Shown here: positions 28,331 to 36,681 of the stretch, piece by piece
Position numbering within the stretch: the first letter of the stretch is position 1
How the letters are laid out: every line of letters starts with the position of its first letter
From: Pedobacter psychrodurus
GTDB lineage: Bacteria > Bacteroidota > Bacteroidia > Sphingobacteriales > Sphingobacteriaceae
NCBI RefSeq assembly: GCF_004331735.1
Contig: NZ_SJSO01000002.1
Coordinates: 310,001-374,000 of the forward strand
DNA length: 64,000 bases
Reading direction: 5' to 3'
Notes under the pieces: generated by a model
Databases searched by the model: none
What the model was told of the DNA's origin: nothing
The model's input: only the letters and a program-made list of their open reading frames with translations
Translations under genes and position numbers: made by a program

Positions 28331-28366
28331 AAAACCCAAGTTCATTTAATGGATTTGGGTTTTTTA
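28331..28366 (+). terminator. trxA terminator
   Basis: AACCCAA.TTCAT pairs with ATG.ATTTGGGTT, then six T. The right arm also contains the TTTG used as -33 of the next promoter. Confidence 0.75.
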
Positions 28367-28383
28367 TTGCAAACATAATTTTG
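28354..28383 (+). promoter_or_regulatory. Promoter of the PQQ-dependent sugar dehydrogenase gene
   Basis: TTTG at 28354-28357, 18-base spacer, perfect TAATTTTG at 28376-28383. It overlaps the trxA terminator. ATG is at 28409. Confidence 0.55.
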
Positions 28384-28408
28384 TTTCTTTAATAAAAAAC
28401 TAACAATC

Positions 28409-29626
28409 ATGTCTATTAACTTATTTAACAATAAAACTTTAGGTATTTTATTGGCAGGTTTAACCCTAAACTGTGCGAATATTGCATGTGTATCGGCACA
28501 AAACCCTGTTGAAACGAACGAACCCTCTGCAGATTATAAACCAGCCTTTGCAGGACAGACCAGAATTGCAGGTGTAAAGACCAAAACCCCTCTGGATATT
28601 ACAATTATTAATGAAAAGTTAGAAAATCCATGGGCCATTTCAGTTCTTCCTAACGGTGGTTTTCTAATTACACAAAAACAGGGTACCATGGTGATTCTTA
28701 CACCCGATGGAAAATTAAGCAAAAAGATAACGGGTTTACCAAAGGTAGATGCTTCTGGCCAAGGCGGTTTATTAGATGTAACCTTAGATCCAAACTTTGC
28801 TAAAAATAGAATGATTTATTGGGCTTATTCAGAGCCACAGGATAAAGGTGTTTTATTGGCTATTGCCAAAGGTAAATTGGCGGCTAATGAAACGACAATA
28901 GAGAACCAGACCATTATTTACCGTGCTACACCTGCTTATGGCGGCAAACTTCAATACGGTTCGAGAATTGTTTTCGATAAAAATGGCAATTTGTTTGTAA
29001 GTACAGGTGAGCGTTCTGGTAGCGATATCAGAATTCAGGCGCAGTATTTAAATTCTTCTTTGGGTAAAATCTTACACCTTACTACAGACGGCAAGGCAGT
29101 GGCGAATGGACCATTTGCAGGCAAGGCAGATGCAAAACCAGAAATTTATGCATACGGACTCCGCAATCCAGATGGTTTAGCTATTAATCCTTTAACTGGT
29201 GATTTATGGGAAGCCGAATTTGGTCCTAAGGGTGGCGACGAGGTGAATATTATTAAACCAGGCAAAAATTATGGATGGCCAATTATTACCTACGGAACCG
29301 AATATAGTGGTAAAAAAGTAGGCGATGGTATTCAGCAGAAAGAAGGGATGGAACAGCCGGTTTACTACTGGAATCCAAGTATTTCACCAGGTTGTATTGC
29401 ATTCTATAATAGCAGTAGTATTGCCGAGTGGAAAGGAAATTTATTTGTAGGCGGTTTAGGCGGTTCGCATATTATCCGTTTGATAATAAAAGATGATAAA
29501 ATTGTTGGCGAAGAAAGATTGTTGGAAGGTAAAGGCGAACGTTTCCGAGATATGGTAGAAGGAAAGGATGGAGCGCTTTATTCAGTAACAGATAATGGTC
29601 ATTTGTTTAGAATAGCTAAGAAGTAA
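28409..29626 (+). CDS. PQQ-dependent sugar dehydrogenase (GSDH family)
   Basis: 405 residues with a signal peptide (GILLAGLTLNCANIACVSAQ). The body is a six-bladed propeller: ENPWAISVLPNGGFLITQKQG, SGQGGLLDVTLDPNFAKNRMIYWAYS, GSRIVFDKNGNLFVSTGERSG, YGLRNPDGLAINPLTGDLWEAEFGPKGGDEVNII. These are the hallmarks of soluble glucose/sorbosone dehydrogenases such as YliI. It should oxidise aldose sugars in the periplasm with PQQ. The cofactor supply is unknown, as no pqq genes are here. Confidence 0.92.
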   Translation: MSINLFNNKTLGILLAGLTLNCANIACVSAQNPVETNEPSADYKPAFAGQTRIAGVKTKTPLDITIINEKLENPWAISVLPNGGFLITQKQGTMVILTPDGKLSKKITGLPKVDASGQGGLLDVTLDPNFAKNRMIYWAYSEPQDKGVLLAIAKGKLAANETTIENQTIIYRATPAYGGKLQYGSRIVFDKNGNLFVSTGERSGSDIRIQAQYLNSSLGKILHLTTDGKAVANGPFAGKADAKPEIYAYGLRNPDGLAINPLTGDLWEAEFGPKGGDEVNIIKPGKNYGWPIITYGTEYSGKKVGDGIQQKEGMEQPVYYWNPSISPGCIAFYNSSSIAEWKGNLFVGGLGGSHIIRLIIKDDKIVGEERLLEGKGERFRDMVEGKDGALYSVTDNGHLFRIAKK

Positions 29627-29645
29627 AATCATTTAGAAGATATTG

Positions 29646-29681
29646 ATCCCGAATTCATTTTATTGAGTTCGGGATTTTTTG
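29646..29681 (+). terminator. Terminator of the sugar dehydrogenase gene
   Basis: ATCCCGAA pairs with TTCGGGAT and is followed by T6, 20 bases after the stop. Confidence 0.8.
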
Positions 29682-29744
29682 TTTTAAACGATTTTATTTG
29701 TTTTTGGAAATGAGGGTTCAGTTTTTTATGGTATTTTCAGTCCC

Positions 29745-29925
29745 GCTTTCTGTTCAAGGCCTGATGAAGAATCAGGCGCTTTCACTGTCAATCGGGTTTA
29801 TTTACCACGGATAGTGGCACAGTCGGCGCCACTTAAACCCGACCGTAGCGAGATGCCGATTTTTTCAATCGGCAGAAGCGGGGGCGGGGCTGCACTAGCT
29901 TAGAAGTACTGCTATTGCTTTCCCA
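29745..29925. repeat. Dispersed non-coding repeat
   Basis: Carries CAATCGGGTTTA, CACTTAAACCCGACCGTAGCGAGATGCCGATT and a GGGGCGGGGCTGCAC end, pieces of the long repeat family. It fills most of the 416-base gap 29628-30043; no gene is visible. Confidence 0.5.
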
Positions 29926-30043
29926 ATCATTTAAAAAATACATATGACTTCAAAACTATGCTTATCGATAAAATATATTTTTTCCATCCAAACCTGATAG
30001 CTTTTTACAAGTTTTTTAATAAATCTTTTATTAGCTTTACCGT

Positions 30044-30961
30044 ATGCAGGCTGTAAACTACGAGAACGAAACAAGCTATGGTAATTTAGAATTGCTTGCA
30101 CAGCAAGTAGTAGAAGGTTTTATTACCGGACTGCATAAAAGTCCGTTTCATGGCTTTTCGGTCGAATTTGCCGAGCACCGTCAGTATAATAATGGAGATA
30201 ATGTTAAAAATATCGACTGGAAATTATACGCCAAAACTGATAAACTTTACAGTAAACGTTTCGAAGAAGAAACCAATTTGCGTTGTCAGTTTGTGCTTGA
30301 TGTTTCCTCATCAATGTACTTTCCTGAACCTAAAAATAACAAACTGATTTTCTCCATACAGGCTACTGCATCTTTGATGTACTTGTTGAAGAAACAGCGC
30401 GATGCCTTTGGTTTAAGCTTATTTACAGATGAAATACTATTGAATTCGCCAGCAAAGTCGACTACTGTACATCAGAAATATTTATTTACACAATTAGAAG
30501 ATCTGCTGCATAAACCTAAGGTAAATGCGCAGACTAATTTAAGCGAGGCTTTGCATCAGGTTGCAGAATTAATTCATAAACGCTCTTTGGTAATTATTTT
30601 TAGTGATTTATTTAATACGCAAACCAGCACAGATAAAACGGATGAGTTTTTTGATGCCCTGCAGCATTTAAAATTCAACAAACATGAAGTGGTGGTTTTT
30701 AACGTGGTGGATAAATCAAAAGAAGTTGATTTCAATTTTGAGAATCGGCCATATCAGTTTATCGATATGGAAACTGGCGATACTATTAAGGTGCACACCA
30801 ACCAGGTAAAGGATAATTATACAGCAGCGGTTTCTACTTATCGACAGCAGATTGCCCTAAAATGTGCTCAATATAAAATTGACTTAATTGATGCCGATAT
30901 GAACGAGGGATTTTACCCAGTCCTTCAGTCTTACTTAATCAAACGGCAAAAATTAGGCTAA
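30044..30961 (+). CDS. DUF58 domain protein (von Willebrand A-like)
   Basis: 305 residues. The DUF58 core is clear: GLHKSPFHGFSVEFAEHRQYNNGDNVKNIDWKLYAKTDKLYSKRFEEETNLRCQFVLDVSSSM, with the MIDAS-like DVSSSM. The vWA-type remainder includes LVIIFSDLF and VVVFNVVDKSKEVDF. In Bacteroidota such genes usually sit with MoxR AAA+ ATPases and BatA/BatB, but none is here, so this copy is isolated. Role unknown, possibly envelope stress or aerotolerance. TAGCTTTA (seven of eight) ends four bases before the ATG. Confidence 0.85.
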   Translation: MQAVNYENETSYGNLELLAQQVVEGFITGLHKSPFHGFSVEFAEHRQYNNGDNVKNIDWKLYAKTDKLYSKRFEEETNLRCQFVLDVSSSMYFPEPKNNKLIFSIQATASLMYLLKKQRDAFGLSLFTDEILLNSPAKSTTVHQKYLFTQLEDLLHKPKVNAQTNLSEALHQVAELIHKRSLVIIFSDLFNTQTSTDKTDEFFDALQHLKFNKHEVVVFNVVDKSKEVDFNFENRPYQFIDMETGDTIKVHTNQVKDNYTAAVSTYRQQIALKCAQYKIDLIDADMNEGFYPVLQSYLIKRQKLG

Positions 30962-31027
30962 AATTTGTTGCAAACAACGCGGGGTAAGCGCTGTTTAATA
31001 AACGATTTAAATTTTAAACTCCCTAAT

Positions 31028-31489
31028 ATGTTAGAAAAAGGCGCTACAGCACCAGATTTCGAATTGAATGCTACTCCCGATCAGAAAATAAAACTTAAAG
31101 ATTTTAAAGGTAAAAATGTTATCCTGGCTTTTTATCCGGCCGATTGGAGCCCAGTATGCAGCGACCAAATGGCACTTTACAACGAAATGCTAAAATACTT
31201 TAATAAGTATGATGCACAGATTTTCGGCGTTTCTGTTGATAGTGTTTGGTGCCACCTCGCTTTCGAAGAAAATAGAAAACTACATTTCCCTTTATTGGCA
31301 GATTTTGAACCAAAAGGGGCAGTTTCAAAAGCTTATGGTGTGTATGATGAAGAACTTGGCGAAAGTAAAAGGGCCCTTTTTGTTATTGATAAAGAGGGAA
31401 AAATTGCATGGAGTTATTTGTCGCCAATAGCCGTTAACCCGGGCGCTGATGGGATTTTAGATGCATTAGAAGAATTAGATAAGAAATAA
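31028..31489 (+). CDS. Peroxiredoxin of the AhpC/TSA (AhpE/BCP-like) family
   Basis: 153 residues from ATG 31028 (MLEKGATAPDFELNATP), preferred over an in-frame TTG 63 bases upstream because family proteins start here. The peroxidatic site is FYPADWSPVCSDQ with Cys44, where Trp-Ser replaces the usual Phe-Thr. Cys75 (VDSVWCHLAF) could serve as the resolving cysteine. It should reduce peroxides in the cytoplasm. It ends three bases before a DsbA-like gene, so the pair is one operon; the partner may supply thiols. Confidence 0.88.
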   Translation: MLEKGATAPDFELNATPDQKIKLKDFKGKNVILAFYPADWSPVCSDQMALYNEMLKYFNKYDAQIFGVSVDSVWCHLAFEENRKLHFPLLADFEPKGAVSKAYGVYDEELGESKRALFVIDKEGKIAWSYLSPIAVNPGADGILDALEELDKK

Positions 31490-31492
31490 GCT

Positions 31493-32011
31493 ATGAGTAC
31501 CTTACGGCCTGAAATAAATAATCACGATCATATTCAAGGTGATGATTCGGCTAGTATAACCATTGTCGAGTTTGGCGATTATCAATGTCCTTATTGCGGC
31601 AATGCCTACCCGATTATGAAGGAAATTGAAGAAACATTTGGCCATCAGATCAAATTTATCTTCCGCCATTTTCCTCTGGCGAACGCCCATGAGTATGCAT
31701 TTCCAGCTGCCATTGCTGCAGAAGCTGCAGGTTTACAAGGCAAGTTTTGGGAAATGCACGATGCACTCTACGAAAATCAATACCGCCTAAATGGAGACCT
31801 GTTCGATGAATTGGCTGAAACGATTGGTTTAGATTTGGAGCAATTTCAGCAAGACAGTACTTCAGAAGAGATCAAAAAAAAAATAGAAGATGATTTTGAT
31901 AGTGGTGTACGGAGTGGCGTAAACGGAACACCTTCATTTTATGTAAACGGAAGTAAATTTGATGGAGGCGCAACAGACCTTTATCAAATGCTTAAAGAAA
32001 GTGCCGAGTAA
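31493..32011 (+). CDS. Cytoplasmic DsbA-like thioredoxin-fold protein
   Basis: 172 residues. It shows VEFGDYQCPYCGNAYPIMKEI with the redox pair Cys32-Pro-Tyr-Cys35, then the helical insert and the cis-Pro motif VNGTPSFYVNG. The family (Thioredoxin_4 / DsbA) normally works in the periplasm, but there is no signal peptide here, so a cytoplasmic thiol oxidoreductase is likely. Coupling to the peroxiredoxin gene suggests it reduces that enzyme or handles its oxidised targets (inference). Confidence 0.88.
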   Translation: MSTLRPEINNHDHIQGDDSASITIVEFGDYQCPYCGNAYPIMKEIEETFGHQIKFIFRHFPLANAHEYAFPAAIAAEAAGLQGKFWEMHDALYENQYRLNGDLFDELAETIGLDLEQFQQDSTSEEIKKKIEDDFDSGVRSGVNGTPSFYVNGSKFDGGATDLYQMLKESAE

Positions 32012-32016
32012 TGCAC

Positions 32017-32052
32017 CAAAGAAGTCAAGTTTTTAAAACTTGACTTCTTTAA
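32017..32052 (+). terminator. Terminator of the peroxiredoxin-DsbA operon
   Basis: AAAGAAGTCAAGTTTT pairs with AAAACTTGACTTCTTT, very close to the stop codon at 32011. Confidence 0.8.
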
Positions 32053-32060
32053 AACAAAAA

Positions 32061-32089
32061 ACCTCATGTATTTTGCAATACATGAGGTA
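32061..32089 (-). terminator. Second hairpin, terminator-like on the minus strand
   Basis: ACCTCATGTAT pairs with ATACATGAGGT; only the minus strand has a T-run after it. It could stop antisense transcription into the DsbA gene. Confidence 0.5.
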
Positions 32090-32263
32090 TCAGATAAGGG
32101 TAACCGGAAAACTAAAAAACTAATTATGAGTTTTTAGAATTTAACAAAATTGAAATCGCTTCGTGTTTTGTTATTTCAAAGGTGCACTTCAATTATGAAG
32201 TTTTAGTGAAGAAAAATCACCTTATCGCTGTTACACTACTTATGTTACAAATGAAAATAAATA

Positions 32264-32293
32264 TGAAAAGCCAGAAATATCTTCCTGGCTTTC
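32264..32293 (-). terminator. Terminator of the secreted hypothetical gene
   Basis: AAAGCCAG / CTGGCTTT stem followed by TTC on the minus strand, 16 bases past the stop at 32309. Apart from the hairpins, 32090-32260 shows nothing I recognise. Confidence 0.5.
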
Positions 32294-32308
32294 GGCTTAT
32301 TAAGCCCA

Positions 32309-32779
32309 TTACTTCTTCGAATAAATCCCTTGCAGGTGGGTTAATGCCGCTATCAATTTATCTTCATCGCCTGCTAAACAATAATACTTAATTCCATTTT
32401 TATCGTTATTTGGCTCATCTTCACGTTTGTCGAAAACCGGATAGATTGATTTAATCTTTGTGCTTGTTTGTTCCGGACTAACCTTGAATCCTTTCCAGGT
32501 GTTTATTTGCGATTTGTTGGAGGTTTCTTCTTTGGCATTATCTGAACTGGCAAAGGTTTTTCCAACTGTAAAAACCCCGAAATTCATTTCCTCATCAATG
32601 GAAAATGAATTTGCTGTAATTTTAAACATGGTTTCTGTTCCCTTGCGTAAAATGTGATCAGTTCCGCCAATGGCTTTTGCCAACAGTTGGTTAATGGTTT
32701 TAACAGTTTCGGCCTTTGTTTGAGCGAAGCAATGAATGCAGGTAGCCAGCAATAAGGCCAGCGTTAATTTTGTTTTCAT
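32309..32779 (-). CDS. Secreted protein of unknown function
   Basis: 156 residues with a signal peptide (KLTLALLLATCIHCFAQ). The mature part begins with TINQLLAKAIGGTDHI and has alternating strands (MFKITANSFSIDEEMNFGVFTVGKTF), ending in a helix (KLIAALTHLQGIYSK). I do not recognise the family. It is a single gene, divergent from the TonB-domain gene at 32906, and has its own terminator. Confidence 0.7.
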   Translation of the reverse strand: MKTKLTLALLLATCIHCFAQTKAETVKTINQLLAKAIGGTDHILRKGTETMFKITANSFSIDEEMNFGVFTVGKTFASSDNAKEETSNKSQINTWKGFKVSPEQTSTKIKSIYPVFDKREDEPNNDKNGIKYYCLAGDEDKLIAALTHLQGIYSKK

Positions 32780-32905
32780 AATTCTTTAAGGTTAAATATT
32801 TGTGTGTATCTAAATTTAAATAATTATTCGTCACTAACATTATTTGAAAAATTTTAAAAGGATGGTGAATGAAATGATATATTTACGTTTTTAAAAAAAA
32901 TTACA

Positions 32906-33706
32906 ATGAATTACCGCAAACTCTTCACTTTAAGTGTACTATTCTTATTTTTAATCACGTCTTTACCAATATTTGCTCAAAATTTATCTGATTCGAAAAA
33001 AGAACAGCAAAAAAGTCAGTTTGTAGGTCTTTATAAATATTTGGCCAGTAAAGTGCAATATTCATCTAAGGCATTATTTAGTAATCTACAGGGTAAAACT
33101 ACTTTTCTTTTTAATATAGAAAATGGCCAAATACAAAACGTAGAAACGGCCTTAAATTTAGAAGGACTAAGTGAAAATGTTAAAAATTTAATTGCAGCTT
33201 ACACCGGGCTATCCAAAACGATAAATGGAAAATACAGTATTAGCATCATATTTCAAATGGAAGGCATAAGAAACGCCTTGGTTCAGGAAGAGGTAGTTAT
33301 TCCGGCTGATTATATTAAGTTAAGTAGTGTTAATATTATGGCGATGGGTGGCCCGTCGAAGCAAAATGTACCCGACAATTCTACCTATAAGAGTGAGGAA
33401 GTAGACACGCCACCTAATTTCCCGGGAGGATATAAAGCGCTGCAAGAATATTTCTATAAAAACATTAAATATTCAGAAGAAGCCTTAAAAAACAAAGTAG
33501 AAGGAAAAATATACTTTAGTTTTAAAATAGATTACGATGGAAATGTTAAAGACGTTAAAATTGTAAGAGGTTTAGGGTCTGGGTTGGATGAAATAGTAAA
33601 AAAAGTAATAAAAGACTGCCCAAAATGGAATGCAGCTATCAAAAATGGCCAAACCGTAAGTACAAAATTTAGCTACTTTGCAGAATGCAGATTACCAAAT
33701 CCTTAA
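32906..33706 (+). CDS. Secreted protein with two TonB C-terminal-like domains
   Basis: 266 residues. A cleavable-type signal peptide (LFTLSVLFLFLITSLPIFAQ) replaces the membrane anchor of true TonB, and there is no proline-rich spacer. The C-terminal domain (~170-264) is a good TonB_C match: YKALQEYFYKNIKYSEEALKNKVEGKIYFSFKIDYDGNVKDVKIVRGLGSGLDEIVKKVI. Residues ~42-125 repeat the pattern (YKYLASKVQYSSKALFSNLQGKTTFLFNIENGQIQNV). The protein is thus a tandem duplication, likely free in the periplasm. Confidence 0.78.
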   Translation: MNYRKLFTLSVLFLFLITSLPIFAQNLSDSKKEQQKSQFVGLYKYLASKVQYSSKALFSNLQGKTTFLFNIENGQIQNVETALNLEGLSENVKNLIAAYTGLSKTINGKYSISIIFQMEGIRNALVQEEVVIPADYIKLSSVNIMAMGGPSKQNVPDNSTYKSEEVDTPPNFPGGYKALQEYFYKNIKYSEEALKNKVEGKIYFSFKIDYDGNVKDVKIVRGLGSGLDEIVKKVIKDCPKWNAAIKNGQTVSTKFSYFAECRLPNP

Positions 33707-33827
33707 ATTCTTTATAGTACCCGAAAATAAAAAGAGATCTAATATATAGTATTGTCATGTTTAGGGTTAATTAATTTCATCAATATAATGATTGGGGATT
33801 TTAGTAAATCTATAGACTGTGAGGAAT

Positions 33828-33897
33828 CGTCATTCCCAACTCGATTGGGAATTATAATGTAATAGGCATTAAGATTCCCGCCTGCGCGGGAATGACG
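33828..33897 (-). repeat. 70-bp bipartite palindromic element (inverted copy)
   Basis: Reverse complement of the 20734-20803 element with a few changes in the centre. Same ends CGTCATTC / GAATGACG. Confidence 0.8.
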
Positions 33898-33956
33898 TCT
33901 ACCAAATAGAAATCTGTCAATGGAAGCTTATCGCAGAGCTTCGTTAAATAATAAAA

Positions 33957-33993
33957 TTAACAAGGCAACCAGATTTTCTGATTGCCTTGTTAA
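33957..33993 (-). terminator. hppD terminator
   Basis: TTAACAAGGCAA.CAG pairs with CTG.TTGCCTTGTTAA; the minus strand continues TTTTATTATTT. It lies 11 bases after the hppD stop. Confidence 0.75.
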
Positions 33994-34003
33994 TTAAGTA
34001 ACC

Positions 34004-35134
34004 TTACAGATTACCTCTCAATTCCTGTTCGCGCTCTAACGATTCAAACAAAGCTTTAAAGTTACCCGCACCAAAGCTTTGTGCGCCTTTACGCTGAATA
34101 ATCTCGAAGAAAAGGGTAGGACGGTCTTCAACTGGTTTGGTGAAGATCTGTAACAGATAACCTTCTTCATCGCAATCGACCAAAATGCCCAGGCTTTCTA
34201 GTAGTGAGATTTCCTCATCGATTTTACCTACACGCTGTGGCATCATATCGTAATAAGCTTCTGGTGGAGCACTTAAAAACTCTACACCACGTGCTTTTAG
34301 TTCTTTAACCGTGGTTACAATATCCTTTGTGGCTACTGCAATATGCTGAACACCTTCACCTTCATAATATTCCAGGTATTCTTCAATCTGCGATTTCTTT
34401 TTACCTTCAGCAGGTTCATTAATCGGAAATTTAGAAAAACCGTTTCCGTTACTCATTACCTTGCTCATTAATGCCGAATATTCGGTGTTAATCTGCTTAT
34501 CATCAAAAGATAAGATGTTTACAAAACCCATTACATCTTCATACCATTGTACGGCTTCATTCATGCGGTTCCAGCCCACGTTGCCTACGCAATGATCAAT
34601 ATACAAAAGGCCAGCATCGGCAGGTTGATAATCACTTTCCCATACACGATAACCAGGCATAAATGTTCCGGTATAGTTTTTACGCTCTATAAACATGTGT
34701 ACGGTTTCGCCATAAGTGTAAATGCCACTCATCCTAACCTCACCATTTTCATCTGTTAAAGTTTTAGGCTCCATATAAGGTTTAGCGCCACGTTTTGTGG
34801 TTTCTTCGAATGCGCTGTAAGCATCATCCACCCAAAGGGCTAATATTTTTACACCATCGCCATGTTTTTTTACATGCTCTGAGATTGGGTGATCTGATTT
34901 TAATGCTGTAGTTAAGATTAATCTGATTTTTCCCTGTTGCAATACATACGATGAACGGTCGCGTACGCCTGTTTCTGGTCCGGCATAAGCCAGGCTTTGA
35001 AACCCAAATGCAGTTTTGTAGTAGTGCGCCGCTTGTTTGGCATTGCCTACATAAAATTCGATATAATCTGTTCCGTTAATAGGCAGAAAGTCTGGTGCTT
35101 TTGATATTTTTTCTGCAAATGTTTGTGTTTCCAT
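34004..35134 (-). CDS. hppD: 4-hydroxyphenylpyruvate dioxygenase
   Basis: Fe(II) enzyme that turns 4-hydroxyphenylpyruvate into homogentisate. It is 376 residues, normal length. Two vicinal-oxygen-chelate modules: NGTDYIEFYVGNAKQAAHYYKTAFGFQSLAYAGPETG and the catalytic one with IDHCVGNVGWNRM (His ligand), VQHIAVATKDIV (His) and PTLFFEIIQRKGAQSFGAGNFKALFE (Glu). The C-terminal helix FGAGNFKALFE gates the site. hmgA lies just upstream on the same strand (101 bases, filled by a repeat), so the two are likely one transcript. Confidence 0.96.
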   Translation of the reverse strand: METQTFAEKISKAPDFLPINGTDYIEFYVGNAKQAAHYYKTAFGFQSLAYAGPETGVRDRSSYVLQQGKIRLILTTALKSDHPISEHVKKHGDGVKILALWVDDAYSAFEETTKRGAKPYMEPKTLTDENGEVRMSGIYTYGETVHMFIERKNYTGTFMPGYRVWESDYQPADAGLLYIDHCVGNVGWNRMNEAVQWYEDVMGFVNILSFDDKQINTEYSALMSKVMSNGNGFSKFPINEPAEGKKKSQIEEYLEYYEGEGVQHIAVATKDIVTTVKELKARGVEFLSAPPEAYYDMMPQRVGKIDEEISLLESLGILVDCDEEGYLLQIFTKPVEDRPTLFFEIIQRKGAQSFGAGNFKALFESLEREQELRGNL

Positions 35135-35150
35135 TGTTGTTGTTATTATT

Positions 35151-35231
35151 AAGTCCGAGGTCGGTTGTCCGAAGCCAGGGGTTATGTGTTTTAGTTATTA
35201 ATCTTCGGACCTCGGTCTCCCGACTTCCGAC
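35151..35231. repeat. AGTCCGAGGTCGG / CCGACTTCCGACT inverted repeat
   Basis: Left arm AGTCCGAGGTCGG..GTCCGAAG and right arm CTTCGGACCTCGG...CCGACT pair imperfectly. It lies between hmgA (stop at 35236) and hppD and may form a hairpin in their shared mRNA. Confidence 0.6.
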
Positions 35232-35235
35232 TAAT

Positions 35236-36402
35236 TTACTCTACGTTTATCTGCCAGCTCTTGTGGTAATTTTCATCTTCAATATCCAATGCATCCTGTG
35301 TAAGCATTAAAGGTTTAAAAGGATCGATCATTACCGCCAGTTCATCCGTTTTTTCTTTTCCGATTGATTTTTCTACAGTACCAGGATGTGGGCCATGTGG
35401 AATACCACCAGGGTGTAAGGTAATCTGCCCTTTAACTACGCTCTTGCGGCTCATAAAATCACCATCTACATAATAAAGCACTTCATCGCTATCTACATTG
35501 CTATGGTTGTATGGCGCAGGAATAGAATCAGGGTGGTAATCGTACTTGCGGGGAACAAAAGAGCAAACCACAAAATTGTGTCCTTCGAAAGTTTGGTGAA
35601 CCGGAGGTGGTTGGTGCAAGCGGCCTGTTATCGGCTCAAAATCGTGAATAGAGAAAGCGTATGGATAATGATAACCGTCCCAGCCTACATAATCAAAAGG
35701 ATGTGTACCATATGTATATGGATAAATTAACCCTTGTTTTTTAATCAGCACTTTAAAATCGCCGTATTCATCAAAGGTTTGCAGGTTTTCGGGTAGCCTT
35801 AAATCGCGCTCACAATAAGGCGCATGTTCCATTAACTGTCCAAACTGGTTTAAATATCTTTTTGGGGGTCTTAACGGACTAAAACTTTCTACAATGAACA
35901 GTCTATTTTGTTCGGTATCAAACTCCATTTGATAAATGGTCCCCCTCGGGATGATCAAATAATCGCCATAGGCGAACTTAATTTCTCCAAATCCTGTTTT
36001 CAGCTTTCCTGAACCTTCATGTATGAAGATCATTTCGTCGGCCTGGCTGTTTTTGTAGAAATAATCCGTCATCGATTTTCTTGGCGCTGCCAAAACGATG
36101 TGTAAATCGCTATTCACCAGAACTGCTTTTCTACTTTTTAGAAAATCGTCTTCGGGTTTAATATTGAAACCGATTAAACTGGTGTGTTTCAGGTGTTTTT
36201 CTCGGGCAATTTTTGGTTCAACACTATACGGTTCACCTAAATGTTTTACAATGGTAGGTGGATGACAATGATAAACCAATGAATATAAACTCGAAAAACC
36301 TTCGGTTGATACCAGCTCTTCGGCATAAAGATTTCCATCAGGTTTACGAAAAACCGTGTGACGTTTAGCTGGAATCTGCCCCAATTTATGATAAATAGGC
36401 AT
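35236..36402 (-). CDS. hmgA: Homogentisate 1,2-dioxygenase
   Basis: Opens the homogentisate ring to 4-maleylacetoacetate. It is 388 residues, a little shorter than the ~430-residue proteobacterial type but common in Bacteroidota. Cupin fold: EGSGKLKTGFGEIKFAYGDYLIIPRGTIYQMEF, YCERDLRLPENLQTFDEYGDFKVLIKKQG, HPFDYVGWDGYHYPY, and the iron-site region CSFVPRKYDYHPDSIPAPYNHSNVDSDEVLYYVDGDF ... LHPGGIPHGPHPG. It sits upstream of hppD in the same direction. Confidence 0.94.
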   Translation of the reverse strand: MPIYHKLGQIPAKRHTVFRKPDGNLYAEELVSTEGFSSLYSLVYHCHPPTIVKHLGEPYSVEPKIAREKHLKHTSLIGFNIKPEDDFLKSRKAVLVNSDLHIVLAAPRKSMTDYFYKNSQADEMIFIHEGSGKLKTGFGEIKFAYGDYLIIPRGTIYQMEFDTEQNRLFIVESFSPLRPPKRYLNQFGQLMEHAPYCERDLRLPENLQTFDEYGDFKVLIKKQGLIYPYTYGTHPFDYVGWDGYHYPYAFSIHDFEPITGRLHQPPPVHQTFEGHNFVVCSFVPRKYDYHPDSIPAPYNHSNVDSDEVLYYVDGDFMSRKSVVKGQITLHPGGIPHGPHPGTVEKSIGKEKTDELAVMIDPFKPLMLTQDALDIEDENYHKSWQINVE

Positions 36403-36496
36403 AATTAAATGGTGTTATGGTTAGAAAAGAAAAATCCTAATGAATTAACAATCAAAACGACAATGCGTTTCAATTAAAAAAGAAGAGTGAGTAAAA

Positions 36497-36598
36497 TTAC
36501 AGAGAATATTGAGCCATGATCAGCTTGGATAGCATCTTATAGCGACGGGCCGCAATAGCGTCGTTTACTAGATCAATATGTAATGCTTTTAAGATCAT
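36497..36598 (-). CDS. Candidate 33-residue small protein or leader upstream of hmgA
   Basis: ATG at 36598 to TAA at 36497 encodes 33 residues (MILKALHIDLVNDAIAAR..., ending MAQYSL). It has balanced composition and a predicted amphipathic helix. It points the same way as hmgA and ends 95 bases before it. It could be a small protein, a leader peptide or chance. Codon choice resembles the neighbours. I know of no named family. Confidence 0.4.
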   Translation of the reverse strand: MILKALHIDLVNDAIAARRYKMLSKLIMAQYSL

Positions 36599-36681
36599 GG
36601 TTTTAATGGTGCCAAGGTAAGTATTTTATTTAAAAGTTGAAATTTTAATTACCTTTAATTACGTACTAAACGATCATACCA

